This document shows, in pieces, positions 34,254-44,641 of a stretch of DNA of 64,000 nt. The translations under genes and the position numbers were made by a program. The notes below the pieces were generated by a model that was not told the DNA's origin, did no database searches, and saw nothing but the letters and a program-made list of their open reading frames with translations. The DNA lies in NCBI RefSeq assembly GCF_023243115.1, contig NZ_CP085081.1, positions 4,113,001 to 4,177,000 of the forward strand, in the 5' to 3' direction. How positions within the stretch are numbered: position 1 is the stretch's first letter; each line of letters opens with the position of its first letter. Source of the DNA: Sediminicoccus sp. KRV36. GTDB lineage: Bacteria > Pseudomonadota > Alphaproteobacteria > Acetobacterales > Acetobacteraceae.

Positions 34254-35903
34254 TCACTTCACCGTGGCCACCCGCAGCGCATTGGTGGTGCCGGGCGTGC
34301 CAAAGGGCACGCCCGCCGTCACCACCACCTCTTCGCCCAGCTTGGCGAAGCCCTCCTGCTGGGCCGCCCGGCTGGCGCGCGCCACCATTTCCGTCATGGA
34401 GTTGATATCCTGAACCACCAGCGGATGCACCCCCCAGACCACGGCCAATCGCCGCGCCGCTTGCAGGGCGGGCGTCAGCCCCAGGATCGGGCAATCCGGC
34501 CGCTCCCGGGCCACGCGCAAGGTGGTGGAGGCGGTGCTGGTGAAGGTGGCGATGACCTGGGCATGCACCGTGCGCGCGACCTGGGCCGCGGCCGCCGCGA
34601 TGGCGCCGGCACTGGTCGCCTCGGGCGGGGGGCGGCTCGCGTCGGTCTGGGCGCGCCAGCCGGGATCCTGCTCCACCCGGCCGACGATCCGGTCCATGAT
34701 GTTCACGGCTTCCAGCGGATATTGCCCGGCCGCCGTCTCGGCCGAGAGCATCACCGCATCGGCCCCCTCGAACACGGCGTTGCTGACGTCACTCGCCTCG
34801 GCGCGCGTGGGTGAGGGTGCGGTGATCATGCTTTCCAGCATCTGCGTCGCCACCACCACGGGCTTGCCGAGCTGGCGGGCGGCGCGGACGATGCGCTTCT
34901 GCACCAGCGGCACCTCCTCCGTCGGCATTTCCACGCCGAGATCGCCGCGCGCCACCATCACGCAGTCGCACAACTCCAGGATGGCATCGAGGTTCTCGAC
35001 CGCCTGGGGCTTTTCCATCTTCACCATGATCCAGGCGCGGCCGGCGGCGATGGCCTTGGCCTCGGCCACATCCTCGGCGCGCTGCACGAAGCTCAGGCCG
35101 ATATATTCGACGCCCAGCGGCAGCACGAAATCGAGGTCGGCGCGGTCCTTCTCGGTCAGGGCCGGGATGGGCAGGGCCACGTCCGGCACGTTCACGCCCT
35201 TGCGGTCGGAGAGCGGGCCGCCCACCACCACCTCGGTTTCCAGATGGTCATTCTCCACCTGGCGGACCACGCGCAGCTTCAGCTTGCCGTCATCCAGCAG
35301 CAGCGAGGTGCCGATGCGCGCCGCGTTGATGATCTCGGGGTGGGGAAGCTGGACGCGCTTCACATCGCCCGGCGTGGGGTTGAGGTCGAGGCGGAAGCGG
35401 GCCCCGGTGGTGAGCTGGACGCGCCCGGCGGCGAATTTGCCGACACGCAGCTTGGGCCCCTGCACATCGGCCAGGATGCCGATGGGGCGGCCGGTTTTGC
35501 GCTCCACCTCGCGGATCATCAGGATGCGTTCGGCGTGGTCCTCGTGGCTGCCATGGCTGAAATTGAGCCGGAACACGTCTGCACCCTGGCGGAACAGCTT
35601 CTCGATCATCTCCACCGTGGCGCTGGCCGGGCCCAGCGTGGCGATGATCTTGGTGCGGCGGTGCCGGCGCAGCGGAATGCGGGAGGCCATGCGGGAAAGT
35701 CCTTGTGAGGCGGCCGGCGGGGCGCCCGAGGGGGCGCCCAGGCGTTCCGGCGCCAGGTTGAACAGGCGCGCGACATCGGCCACGCGGTCCGGCGGGACGC
35801 GCTTCCATTGGCTGACAGCGGCGGTGGAGATGTTGAGGGCCGTGGCAATGCGGGTGACGGCGCCACGCCGGGCGAGGATGTCTTCGAGGGCTGGGTCGCG
35901 CAT
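34254..35903 (-). CDS. pyk: Pyruvate kinase with in-frame N-terminal Cro-like HTH domain
   Basis: Residues 72-549 are a full pyruvate kinase (PEP + ADP -> pyruvate + ATP): N-terminal barrel from TKIIATLGPAS, the catalytic Lys loop MVKMEKPQAVENL, the signature VARGDLGVEMPTEEV, and a complete C-terminal domain. Residues 1-71 are a YdaS/Cro-type helix-turn-helix (IATALNISTAAVSQWKRV, about 19-36) and a Pro/Ala linker, in frame with no stop. Translation may begin at ATG 35903 (no ribosome site, palindromes immediately upstream) giving the fusion, or at ATG 35690, where AAGGA lies 9 bases before and a normal 478-residue enzyme results. Downstream of glycerate kinase on the same strand, it matches ttuE of tartrate clusters. 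Confidence 0.9.
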   Translation of the reverse strand: MRDPALEDILARRGAVTRIATALNISTAAVSQWKRVPPDRVADVARLFNLAPERLGAPSGAPPAASQGLSRMASRIPLRRHRRTKIIATLGPASATVEMIEKLFRQGADVFRLNFSHGSHEDHAERILMIREVERKTGRPIGILADVQGPKLRVGKFAAGRVQLTTGARFRLDLNPTPGDVKRVQLPHPEIINAARIGTSLLLDDGKLKLRVVRQVENDHLETEVVVGGPLSDRKGVNVPDVALPIPALTEKDRADLDFVLPLGVEYIGLSFVQRAEDVAEAKAIAAGRAWIMVKMEKPQAVENLDAILELCDCVMVARGDLGVEMPTEEVPLVQKRIVRAARQLGKPVVVATQMLESMITAPSPTRAEASDVSNAVFEGADAVMLSAETAAGQYPLEAVNIMDRIVGRVEQDPGWRAQTDASRPPPEATSAGAIAAAAAQVARTVHAQVIATFTSTASTTLRVARERPDCPILGLTPALQAARRLAVVWGVHPLVVQDINSMTEMVARASRAAQQEGFAKLGEEVVVTAGVPFGTPGTTNALRVATVK

Positions 35904-35910
35904 GGGCTTA

Positions 35911-35967
35911 GCTTACACAAGGTAAGCCGCGACGCGAGTAAAGCTTTGGTAGCTTACTTTGGCTAAG
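35911..35967. promoter_or_regulatory. Paired palindromes upstream of the HTH-pyruvate kinase
   Basis: Site 1 (35911-35927) is GCTTAC-ACAAG-GTAAGC, a perfect 6-bp dyad beginning 8 bp before the HTH start codon. Site 2 (35952-35967) is GCTTAC-TTTG-GCTAAG, an imperfect copy overlapping the glycerate kinase stop. Centres are about 40 bp (four helical turns) apart. The position suggests autoregulation by the HTH domain. Confidence 0.55.
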
Positions 35968-37264
35968 TGATCAGGATCGCCCGCACATCATTCACATTGG
36001 TCAGCGTCGGGCCGGTGGTGACCAGGCCACCGCTGGCCGCGAAGACCTCCAGGCTGCGATGGGCACCCAGCAGCGCATAGGGGTCGAGGCCACTGGCGCG
36101 TGCCGCCGCCAGCGTCCCGGGGCCGGCGATGGCGCCGGCCGCCTCGGATTTCCCGTCAATTCCGTCCGTATCGGCGCAGAGCGCCCAGATGCCCGGCGCG
36201 CCATTCAGCGTCAGCGCCAGGGAGAGCAGGCATTCCGTGTTCCGCCCGCCGGCCCCAGCCGTGCCCTTGGCCATGGTCACCGTCGTCTCGCCGCCCGAAA
36301 GCAGCACGCAGGGCGATGGGATGGGCAGGCCATGGGCGGCCACGCTGCGCGCCATGCCCCCCAGCACCGTGCCGACATGCCGCGCCTCGCCCTCCAGCGC
36401 ATCGCCCAGGATGAGCGGCGTGAGGCCCATCCCGCGCGCGGCCTCGGCCATGGCGTGCAGCGCCATCATGGGGGTGGCGATCATGCGCAGTTCGGCATGA
36501 GCCAGGCGCGGATCGCCCGGCTTGGGGGATTCCTGCGCCCCCGCCGCCAGATGCGCGGCGACGGCGGGGGGCAAGGTCATGCCGTAGCGCGCGACGATGG
36601 CGCGCGCCTCGGCGAAGCTGGTCGGGTCGCCCACCGTGGGGCCGGAGGCGATCACCTCGGGGTCATCGCCCGGCACGTCGGAAATCGCCAGCGTGACCAC
36701 GCGGGCCGGATGGGCGGCGACGGCGAGGCGCCCGCCGGAAAAGGCCGAGAGATGCTTGCGGATGCAGTTCATCTCGCCGATCACCGCCCCCGAGTCGAGC
36801 AGCGCCTGGTTGGTGGCGATCAAATCCTCCAGCGACAGCCCCGGCGCCGGCAAGGTGGAGAGCGAGGACCCCCCGCCCGAGATCAGCGCCAGCACCAGAT
36901 CATCCGCGGTCAGCCCTTGCAGCAGGCCCAGCATGTCGGCCGCGGCCGAAGCGCCCCCGGCATCGGGCGTGGGGTGCTTGCCGAAGCGCAGCGCGATGCG
37001 GGTGAGTGGCAGGCCCGCGCCATGCGGAGCGATGACGAGGCCGGTCAGTTCCACATGCGCCCAGGCAGCCTCCACCGCCTGCGCCATCTTCGCCGCGGCC
37101 TTGCCGACCCCCACGACGATGACGCGCCCCCCGCCTTCGGCCTTCGGCGCGGGTGGTTCGGGCAGATGCGCGGCCAGCACGGCCAGCGGATCAGCGGCGC
37201 GCACGGCGGCGGCATAAAGGGCGCGCAGCGCGGCATCGGCGCTTGCATCATTCCACGGCTTCAT
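35963..37264 (-). CDS. ttuD: Glycerate 2-kinase (MOFRL family, TtuD/GckA-like)
   Basis: A 433-residue glycerate kinase that makes 2-phosphoglycerate from D-glycerate; older annotations call it hydroxypyruvate reductase TtuD. The N-terminal domain has VVGVGKAAAKMA and ALISGGGSSL, and the C-terminal MOFRL domain ends with LCADTDGIDG and NVNDVRAI. The ATG at 37264 has no strong ribosome site; the open frame continues upstream into the divergent gene. Its product flows through enolase to the pyruvate kinase encoded next, and its substrate comes from the tartrate dehydrogenase divergent from it. Confidence 0.9.
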   Translation of the reverse strand: MKPWNDASADAALRALYAAAVRAADPLAVLAAHLPEPPAPKAEGGGRVIVVGVGKAAAKMAQAVEAAWAHVELTGLVIAPHGAGLPLTRIALRFGKHPTPDAGGASAAADMLGLLQGLTADDLVLALISGGGSSLSTLPAPGLSLEDLIATNQALLDSGAVIGEMNCIRKHLSAFSGGRLAVAAHPARVVTLAISDVPGDDPEVIASGPTVGDPTSFAEARAIVARYGMTLPPAVAAHLAAGAQESPKPGDPRLAHAELRMIATPMMALHAMAEAARGMGLTPLILGDALEGEARHVGTVLGGMARSVAAHGLPIPSPCVLLSGGETTVTMAKGTAGAGGRNTECLLSLALTLNGAPGIWALCADTDGIDGKSEAAGAIAGPGTLAAARASGLDPYALLGAHRSLEVFAASGGLVTTGPTLTNVNDVRAILIT

Positions 37265-37351
37265 GCGCGCATCATGGAAGGCCAGGGCGGCTGGCGCAAA
37301 TCCGCCCAAACATGCGAAAGGCAGCGCGCAGGAATTCCAAGGAGAGACGCC

Positions 37352-38425
37352 ATGCGCAGCCACAGGATCGCCGCCATCCCCGGGGATGGCATTGGCCAGG
37401 AAGTCATCCCCGCCGGCCTCGAAGTGCTGCGGGCACTGGCCGAGCGCGCCGGCGATTTCACGCTGGAGGTGCAGGAATTCCCCTGGGGCAGCGATTTCTA
37501 TCGCGCCACCGGCCGCATGATGCCGGAAGATGGCCTCGCCACGCTGGAAGGCTTCGACGCCATCTATTTCGGCGCGGTGGGCGATCCGCATCTGCCGGAT
37601 TCCCTCACCCTCTGGGGGCTGCGGCTGGCCATCTGCCAGGGCTTCGACCAATACGCGAATATCCGGCCCACGCGCGTGCTGCCCGGCCTGGAATCGCCGC
37701 TGCGCGGCCTGGCCCCCGGCGCGCTGGACTGGGTGATCGTGCGCGAGAACAGCGAGGGCGAATATGCCGGCCATGGCGGCCGCGCCCATCGCGGTCACGC
37801 CATCGAGATCGCCACCGAGACTTCCATCTTCACCCGCGTCGGCGTGGAACGCATCATGCGCACCGCCTTCGCCATCGCCGCCTCACGCCCGCGCAAGCTG
37901 CTGACCGTGGTCACCAAATCCAACGCGCAGCGCCACGGCATGGTCTTCTGGGATGAGGTGGCGGCCGATGTCGCGCGCGATTTCCCGGAGGTGACCATGG
38001 AGAAGGAGCTGGTGGACGCCATGGCGGCGCGCATGGTGCGCAAGCCTGGCAGCATCGACACGGTGGTGGCCACCAACCTGCATGCCGATATTCTGAGCGA
38101 CCTGGCCGGCGCTCTCGCCGGCTCGCTCGGGGTGGCGCCCACGGCCAATCTGGATCCCTCGCGGCAGAAGCCCTCGATGTTCGAGCCGATCCATGGCTCG
38201 GCCTTCGACATCACGGGCAAGGGTGTGGCCAACCCCATCGCAACCTTCTGGACCGCCTGCATGATGCTGGAGCATCTGGGCGAAAAGCCCGCCGCGGCCC
38301 GGCTCATGCGCGCCATCGAGATGGCGACGGCCAAGGGCGTGCTGACGCCCGATCTCGGCGGCACGGCGATGACCAGCGAAGTGACGGCGGCGGTGGTCGA
38401 GGCCATTCGCGCGGCGAATGATTAG
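37352..38425 (+). CDS. ttuC: Tartrate dehydrogenase/decarboxylase (or D-malate dehydrogenase)
   Basis: A 357-residue NAD- and metal-dependent beta-decarboxylating dehydrogenase of the isocitrate/isopropylmalate family. N-terminal IAAIPGDGIGQEVIPAG, the substrate loop with VIVRENSEGEYAGHGG, the catalytic TVVTKSNAQRHGM and metal-binding NLHADILSDLA identify the TtuC/DmlA branch, which oxidises tartrate and D-malate. AAGGAGA 7 bases upstream sets the ATG. Divergent from the glycerate kinase; together with the pyruvate kinase these are the ttuCDE enzymes. Sequence alone does not separate tartrate from D-malate. Confidence 0.88.
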   Translation: MRSHRIAAIPGDGIGQEVIPAGLEVLRALAERAGDFTLEVQEFPWGSDFYRATGRMMPEDGLATLEGFDAIYFGAVGDPHLPDSLTLWGLRLAICQGFDQYANIRPTRVLPGLESPLRGLAPGALDWVIVRENSEGEYAGHGGRAHRGHAIEIATETSIFTRVGVERIMRTAFAIAASRPRKLLTVVTKSNAQRHGMVFWDEVAADVARDFPEVTMEKELVDAMAARMVRKPGSIDTVVATNLHADILSDLAGALAGSLGVAPTANLDPSRQKPSMFEPIHGSAFDITGKGVANPIATFWTACMMLEHLGEKPAAARLMRAIEMATAKGVLTPDLGGTAMTSEVTAAVVEAIRAAND

Positions 38426-38440
38426 CGGGTGGCGAGAATG

Positions 38441-38509
38441 GCCAGGAAGCTTCCTGGCTCTTCAGCGGCAAAAATCCACTGACGAAGGTGCAGGAAACGG
38501 GTTTCCTGC
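38441..38509. terminator. Two palindromic hairpins between convergent genes
   Basis: GCCAGGAAGCTTCCTGGC (38441-38458) is a perfect 18-bp palindrome, and GCAGGAAA-CGGG-TTTCCTGC (38490-38509) a perfect 8-bp stem with a tetraloop. They share AGGAA/TTCCT arms and lie between ttuC and the convergent plsC, most likely as a bidirectional terminator pair. Confidence 0.6.
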
Positions 38510-38559
38510 CGGGGGGCTCGCCCCTCGATCCCATCGCGCGGATTGCCGCATGCGAGGCG

Positions 38560-39264
38560 TCAATCCAGCTTGCGCTGCTCCGCCTCGATCACAGCTTCCA
38601 GCCGCCCCAGCAATTCATCGCGCGGAACATCCAGCAGTGGCGGCAGGATGCTGATGACCAGAACGCCCGGCCGCTTGATGAAGTGATGCCGCGCCCAGAA
38701 GCGCCCTGAATTGGTGGCGACCGGAATCACCGGCAGCTTCACGGCCGAGGCGAGCGCCACGATGCCCGGATGCCATTCATTCAATTCGCCCGCGGTGGTG
38801 CGCGTGCCTTCCGGAAAAATCACGATCTGGCGGCCTTCGCGGGCCGAGGTCTGTGCCTCCCGCATCATCTGGCGCATCGCCTTGGCGCCGCCATCCCGGT
38901 CCACGCCGATCATGCCGGCGCGGCGCGCGAAGGCGCCATAGACGGGAATGCGGAACAGCTCCTGCTTCATGACATAGGCGACGTCCGGCACCAGGGTGAA
39001 CCAGACCATCGTGTCGAAGGCCGATTGATGCTTGCTGGCGATCAGCGCGGGGCCCGTGGCAGGCAGGTGCTCGCGCCCGGTCACCCGCACTTCGATCCCG
39101 CAGGTTTTCTCCATGATCCAGACCAGCAGCCGGGCCAGTTGGCGCATGGCTTGGCGCTGCAGCCGCTTGGGGCCGAGCAGCAGCGGCGTGCCCAGCACCG
39201 CCAGGGTGCCGGCCACGCCAAAGAACAGGATGTTGAAGAGCAGCGAGCGAAGGATCAGCAGCAT
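38560..39264 (-). CDS. plsC: 1-acyl-sn-glycerol-3-phosphate acyltransferase
   Basis: Adds the second acyl chain to lysophosphatidic acid at the inner membrane. 234 residues with a N-terminal membrane helix (LLILRSLLFNILFFGVAGTL), the catalytic H-x4-D box KHQSAFDTM, the glycerol-phosphate motif FPEGTRTT and the later IPVATNSG. The ATG at 39264 overlaps the kup stop (TGATG). Confidence 0.92.
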   Translation of the reverse strand: MLLILRSLLFNILFFGVAGTLAVLGTPLLLGPKRLQRQAMRQLARLLVWIMEKTCGIEVRVTGREHLPATGPALIASKHQSAFDTMVWFTLVPDVAYVMKQELFRIPVYGAFARRAGMIGVDRDGGAKAMRQMMREAQTSAREGRQIVIFPEGTRTTAGELNEWHPGIVALASAVKLPVIPVATNSGRFWARHHFIKRPGVLVISILPPLLDVPRDELLGRLEAVIEAEQRKLD

Positions 39265-41138
39265 CAGATCGCCACGCGCACACCCAGCTCCACCACGCGG
39301 TCGGACGGGATCTTGAAGAACTCGGTCGCGGGGACGGAATTGCGGCTGAGCAGGGTGAACAGCCATTGCTGCCAGCGCGCCATCTTGGGCACGGCGGCGG
39401 CGACGATGGTCTCCCGCCCCAGGAAATAGCTGGTCTGCATCGGCTCGAAGCCGATCAGCCCCTGCTGGGCCAGGCGTTCCAGCTCGCGCGGGATATTGGG
39501 GCTTTCCTGGAAGCCGTAGCGCAGGATGACGCGATGGATTTCGCCGCCCAGATCCGTCACCTCGGCCCGGCGCTCGGGACCCACGCTCGGGATGTCGTCA
39601 TTCAGGACGGTGACGAAGAGCACCCGCTCATGCAGCACCTTGTTGTGCTTGAGGTTGTGCAGCAGGGCGCCGGGCAGGTAGTCGGCCTGGCCGGTCATGA
39701 AGACGGCCATGCCGGGCACCCGCGTGGTGCGCGATTGGGGCAGCCGCGCCAGGAAGGATTTCAGCGGCAGACTGTCCTGCCGGAAGCGCGCAAAGAGCAG
39801 CTCCCGCCCGCGATACCAGGTGAACATCAGCAGGAAGGCCGCGAGGCCGATGATGACCGGGACATAGCCGCCCTCGGGGATCTTCAGCGCGGAAGCCACG
39901 AAATAGGAGAAATCGAGCAGCAGCAGCGGCACGAAGACCACCGCCACCAGCACCGGATTCCAGCCGAATTGCCGGCGGAAGACCAGCAGCGCGAGCACCG
40001 TGGTGCACAGGAAGGTGCCGGTGACGGCCAGGCCATAGGCGGCGGCCAGGCTGTCGCTGTTCTTGAATTCCAGCACCAGGATCAGCACGCCGATGAGCAG
40101 GATGAAATTCACCTGGGGCATGTAGATCTGCCCCTCCTCGGTCGCACTCGTATGGCGCACATCGAGGCGCGGCGCGAAGCCCAGCTGCACGCATTGCCGG
40201 GCGATGGAATAGGCGCCCGAGATCATCGCCTGGGAGGCGATGATGGTGGCCGCCGTCGCCAGCACCACCAGGAAGGGGCGGAACCATTCGGGGGCCAGCA
40301 GGTAGAAGGGATTCTCGATGGCGCTCGCATCGCGCAGCAGCAGCGCGCCCTGGCCAAAATAATTCAGCGCCAGCGCCGGCAGCACGAAGGCGATCCAGGC
40401 GACCTGGATGGGCCGGCGGCCGAAATGGCCCATATCGGCATAGAGCGCTTCCGCACCCGTCACGGCCAGCACCACGGCCCCCATCGCGATGAAGGCGGCC
40501 AGGTGGTAGTGGGCGGCGAATTGCACGGCGTAGATCGGGTTGAGGGCGGCAAAGACGGCCGGGTTGTGCAACGCCTCGATCAACCCGAGCAGCCCGAGCA
40601 CGCCGAACCAGAGCGCGCAGACCGGCCCGAACAGCGCCCCGATGCTGCCCGTGCCGCGATATTGCACGAGGAACAGCGCGATCAGCACGACCAGCGTGAC
40701 CGGCAGCACGAGATGCTCGAAGACCGGGTTGATGACCTTCAGCCCCTCCACCGCCGAGAGCACGGAAATGGCCGGTGTGATCATGCCGTCGCCGAAGAAC
40801 AGCGCGGCCCCGGTGATGCCGATGATCGCGATGATCAGCCGCCCCCGCTGGGTCTGGGCGGAGCGCTGGGCGAGGGCCATGAGCGCCATGATCCCGCCCT
40901 CGCCACGGTTATCCGCGCGCAGGATGATCAGGATGTATTTCAGCGTGACCGTCAGCATCAGCGCCCAGAAGATGAGCGAGAGAATGCCGAGGATTTCCCA
41001 CTCCTCGATGCCGCCCTCATCGAAATGCAGCAAGGCGGCGCGGAGCGCATAGAGCGGTGAGGTCCCGATATCGCCATAGACGATGCCGAGGACTCCGAGC
41101 AGCGAGGCGGCGGTGAGCTTGTTGCTGGGCGCGGTCAC
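39264..41138 (-). CDS. kup: Kup-family potassium uptake protein
   Basis: A 624-residue K+/H+ symporter: about twelve membrane helices in residues 10-450 and a cytoplasmic C-terminal domain. The hallmark [19 protein letters not shown] is at residues 15-33, followed by GEGGIMAL. The GTG at 41138 follows GAGG by 8 bases. An out-of-frame ATG at 41152 opens a five-codon leader (M-R-P-S-A) whose TGA overlaps the kup GTG as GTGA, which may couple its translation. An 8-bp stem (41160-41167 with 41178-41185) lies further upstream. Confidence 0.93.
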   Translation of the reverse strand: MTAPSNKLTAASLLGVLGIVYGDIGTSPLYALRAALLHFDEGGIEEWEILGILSLIFWALMLTVTLKYILIILRADNRGEGGIMALMALAQRSAQTQRGRLIIAIIGITGAALFFGDGMITPAISVLSAVEGLKVINPVFEHLVLPVTLVVLIALFLVQYRGTGSIGALFGPVCALWFGVLGLLGLIEALHNPAVFAALNPIYAVQFAAHYHLAAFIAMGAVVLAVTGAEALYADMGHFGRRPIQVAWIAFVLPALALNYFGQGALLLRDASAIENPFYLLAPEWFRPFLVVLATAATIIASQAMISGAYSIARQCVQLGFAPRLDVRHTSATEEGQIYMPQVNFILLIGVLILVLEFKNSDSLAAAYGLAVTGTFLCTTVLALLVFRRQFGWNPVLVAVVFVPLLLLDFSYFVASALKIPEGGYVPVIIGLAAFLLMFTWYRGRELLFARFRQDSLPLKSFLARLPQSRTTRVPGMAVFMTGQADYLPGALLHNLKHNKVLHERVLFVTVLNDDIPSVGPERRAEVTDLGGEIHRVILRYGFQESPNIPRELERLAQQGLIGFEPMQTSYFLGRETIVAAAVPKMARWQQWLFTLLSRNSVPATEFFKIPSDRVVELGVRVAI

Positions 41139-41246
41139 GCGGAAGGCCTCATGAAGTGGGGGCGCGGAGCCTTAGTCCCGCGCCCTCTCCATATCAAACA
41201 TCGGCGCCACATGGCAGCCTTGCGCCCCGATACCCCCCTGGGCCGG

Positions 41247-42029
<783 letters not shown>

Positions 42030-42125
42030 GAAGGTCCGGTCTCCCAGGATGTGCGAAAGGGGTGGGTTGAGCGAGGGCCTTGTGGGGGGCGTTCCGGTCT
42101 TGCCGCCGGTGGGCGTTGGAAACAC

Positions 42126-43268
42126 TCATCGCCTGCGGCCCTTGTTCAGTTCCGTTTCGAGGCCGGCACTATACTTGGACATCGCGAAGCAGAAGACGAA
42201 GTAGATAAGCCCGAGCGTGATGTAAACCTCGACGCCGAAGCCCTGCCAGGCGGGTTCGATGATCGCCGTCTTGCCGGCCGTCAGCAGGTCGAAGATGCCG
42301 ATGATCAGCACCAGCGAGGTGTCCTTGAAGAAGCCGATGAAGGTATTCACCAAGGGCGGGATCACCAGGCGCAGCGCCTGCGGCAGGATGATGAAGCCGG
42401 TCTTTTTCCAGTAGCTCAGCCCCAGCGCATCGGCCGCCTCATATTGACCCTTGGGCAGGGCCTGGAGCCCCGCGCGCACCACCTCGGCCAGATAGGCCCC
42501 GGCGAACAGGATGATGGCGACCTGGGCGCGCAGCAGCTTGTCGATGTTCATCCCCTCCGGGAGGAACAGCGGGAACATCACGCTCGCCATGAAGAGCAGC
42601 GAGATCAGCGGCACGCCGCGGATCAGCTCGACATACAGCACGCAGAGCGCCTTGATCGCCGGCAGGCTGGACCGCCGGCCGAGTGCGACCAGGATCGCGA
42701 CCGGGAAGGCGAAGGCGAGCCCGAAGGTGGCGAGGATCAGCGTGATGGGCAAACCACCCCAGCGCTCCTGCGGCACGAAGGTCATGCCCAGCACGCCGCC
42801 CCACATCAGCACGCCGATGGCGGTCAGCACGGCGGCCCAGATCAGCGCCAATTCCCAGCGCCAGAAGCGCCGCATGGCCGAGACGATGTAGAGGCCGACG
42901 AACAGGAAGCAGACCAGCAGCGGCCGCCAATGCTCGTCATAGGGATAGGTGCCGAAGAGGATGAAGCGGTGCTTCTCATGGATCACGGCCCAGCAGGCGC
43001 CCACGCCCTTGGCCTCGCGGCAGGCCTCGGTGTTGGCGACGCCCTGCGGGCTGACCGGGACGGTCCAGATCGCGTTGATGAAGGCCCAGTCAATGAAGCT
43101 GATGCCGGTGCGGATGATCAGGTAGCCCAGCGCCAGGGTGATCGCGGTGGACCACCAATTGGCAAAGAGGTTGGTCCGCATCCAGGCCATCGGGCCGACC
43201 AGGCTGACCGGCGCGCCGCGCGTGTCGGAGGAGGAATGCAGGGTGGTGCCCACGGTGACGTCGCTCAT
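42126..43268 (-). CDS. aapM: General L-amino acid ABC transporter permease AapM
   Basis: A 380-residue permease with extra N-terminal helices before the HisM-like core, typical of AapM. The conserved substrate-route segment ELIRGVPLISLLFMASVM and the EAA loop AADALGLSYWKKTGFIILPQA are present. The start is 6 bp after the aapQ stop. Confidence 0.92.
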   Translation of the reverse strand: MSDVTVGTTLHSSSDTRGAPVSLVGPMAWMRTNLFANWWSTAITLALGYLIIRTGISFIDWAFINAIWTVPVSPQGVANTEACREAKGVGACWAVIHEKHRFILFGTYPYDEHWRPLLVCFLFVGLYIVSAMRRFWRWELALIWAAVLTAIGVLMWGGVLGMTFVPQERWGGLPITLILATFGLAFAFPVAILVALGRRSSLPAIKALCVLYVELIRGVPLISLLFMASVMFPLFLPEGMNIDKLLRAQVAIILFAGAYLAEVVRAGLQALPKGQYEAADALGLSYWKKTGFIILPQALRLVIPPLVNTFIGFFKDTSLVLIIGIFDLLTAGKTAIIEPAWQGFGVEVYITLGLIYFVFCFAMSKYSAGLETELNKGRRR

Positions 43269-43274
43269 GGCTGC

Positions 43275-44474
43275 TTACCTCTCCACCAGCGCGATTTTGG
43301 TATTGTACCAGTTCATGAACAGCGAAATGCTCAGGCTGATCGTCAGATAGACCAGCATGATGATGGCAATCCCCTCGATCGCCTGGCCGGTCTGGTTCAG
43401 CGTGGTATTCGCAATGCTGACAATGTCCTGGTAGCCGATGGCCACCGCCAGCGAGGAATTCTTGGTGATGTTCAGGAATTGGCTCGTCATGGGCGGGATG
43501 ATCACGCGCATGGCCTGGGGCAGCACGATCAGCCCCATCACGCGCCCGCGCGGCAGGCCCAGCGCCTCGGCCGCTTCCCATTGGCCCTGGCTGACCGCCT
43601 GGATGCCGGCACGCACGATCTCGGCGATGAAGCCGGCCGTGTAGAGTGTCAGGCCCAGCAGGAGGGCGAAGAATTCGGGGCTGACGTCGATGCCGCCGCG
43701 GAAGTTGAAGCCGCGCAGTGCCGGCACATCGGGGGTGAAGGGCGCCCCCATGGCGGCCCAGACCGCCAGGGGTGCCCCGATGATGAAGGCCAGCGCCGCC
43801 GGCCAGATGGCGCGGATCTGCCCATCCTGGAACTGCCTGGCCCGCGCCGAGCGGCGATAGAGGAGGGTGGCCACCACGCCGGCGACCATGGCCAGCAGCG
43901 CCCAGCTATGGGCACTCTCCCAGACGAAGAAGGGCACTTTCAGCCCGCGATTCGAGAGAAACACGCCCTCGACCGGGTTGAAGGCCTGGCGCGGCCCGGG
44001 CAGGCCCTGGAGCAGCGCGTACCAGAACAGCAATTGCAGCAGCAGCGGAAGATCGCGCACGATCTCGACATAGGCGGCGGCGAATTTGTTGAGCATCCAG
44101 TTCTTCGACAGCCGCGCCACACCCAGCAGCGTGCCCAGGATGGTCGCCAGCACGATGCCGATGATGGCGACCTTCAGCGTGTTCAGCACCCCCACCTGGA
44201 GGGCGCGGAAATACGACATGGAGGGGTCGTATTCGATCAGGCTCTCGCCGATCGGCAGGCCGGCCTCGCGCCAGAGGAAATCCCACCCCGTCGCGATCCG
44301 CCGCACTTCCAGATTGTAGCGCGTGTTGGACCACAGCCAGTAGATCACCGCGACGACGGCACCGACCACGACCACCTGGTAGATGATGTTGCGGAAACGC
44401 TCATCCGCCCAGGAGAGCCGGAGCGGCCTGGGGGGCGCCTTGCGCAGCAGGCGGGGATCGGTGACGCCGGACAT
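43275..44474 (-). CDS. aapQ: General L-amino acid ABC transporter permease AapQ
   Basis: A 399-residue permease partner of AapM. The N-terminal cytoplasmic segment and first helix precede a long loop, then the core with EIVRDLPLLLQLLFWY and the EAA loop AAEALGLPRGRVMGLIVLPQA. Separated from aapJ by 229 bp containing two small hairpins, consistent with lower expression of permease than binding protein. Confidence 0.92.
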   Translation of the reverse strand: MSGVTDPRLLRKAPPRPLRLSWADERFRNIIYQVVVVGAVVAVIYWLWSNTRYNLEVRRIATGWDFLWREAGLPIGESLIEYDPSMSYFRALQVGVLNTLKVAIIGIVLATILGTLLGVARLSKNWMLNKFAAAYVEIVRDLPLLLQLLFWYALLQGLPGPRQAFNPVEGVFLSNRGLKVPFFVWESAHSWALLAMVAGVVATLLYRRSARARQFQDGQIRAIWPAALAFIIGAPLAVWAAMGAPFTPDVPALRGFNFRGGIDVSPEFFALLLGLTLYTAGFIAEIVRAGIQAVSQGQWEAAEALGLPRGRVMGLIVLPQAMRVIIPPMTSQFLNITKNSSLAVAIGYQDIVSIANTTLNQTGQAIEGIAIIMLVYLTISLSISLFMNWYNTKIALVER

Positions 44475-44641
44475 GTATGGCCTACCCTTGGTTCCTGGCC
44501 CGGTGCGGTGTTCCGCCTGGTCGGGCCCGGGCTGCCCTGCGCGGGCCGCCCGGTGATATTGAAGCCGTTATGCTCTGGCAGAGTGTGTCAGATCATGGGC
44601 TCTCTGAAACACAAATGAATCGCCACCCTGCCGGGGTGGAA

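Noticed and set aside
39366..41060. A 564-codon plus-strand open frame opposite kup
   Set aside because: Low-complexity charged translation with no family features; kup on the other strand is intact.
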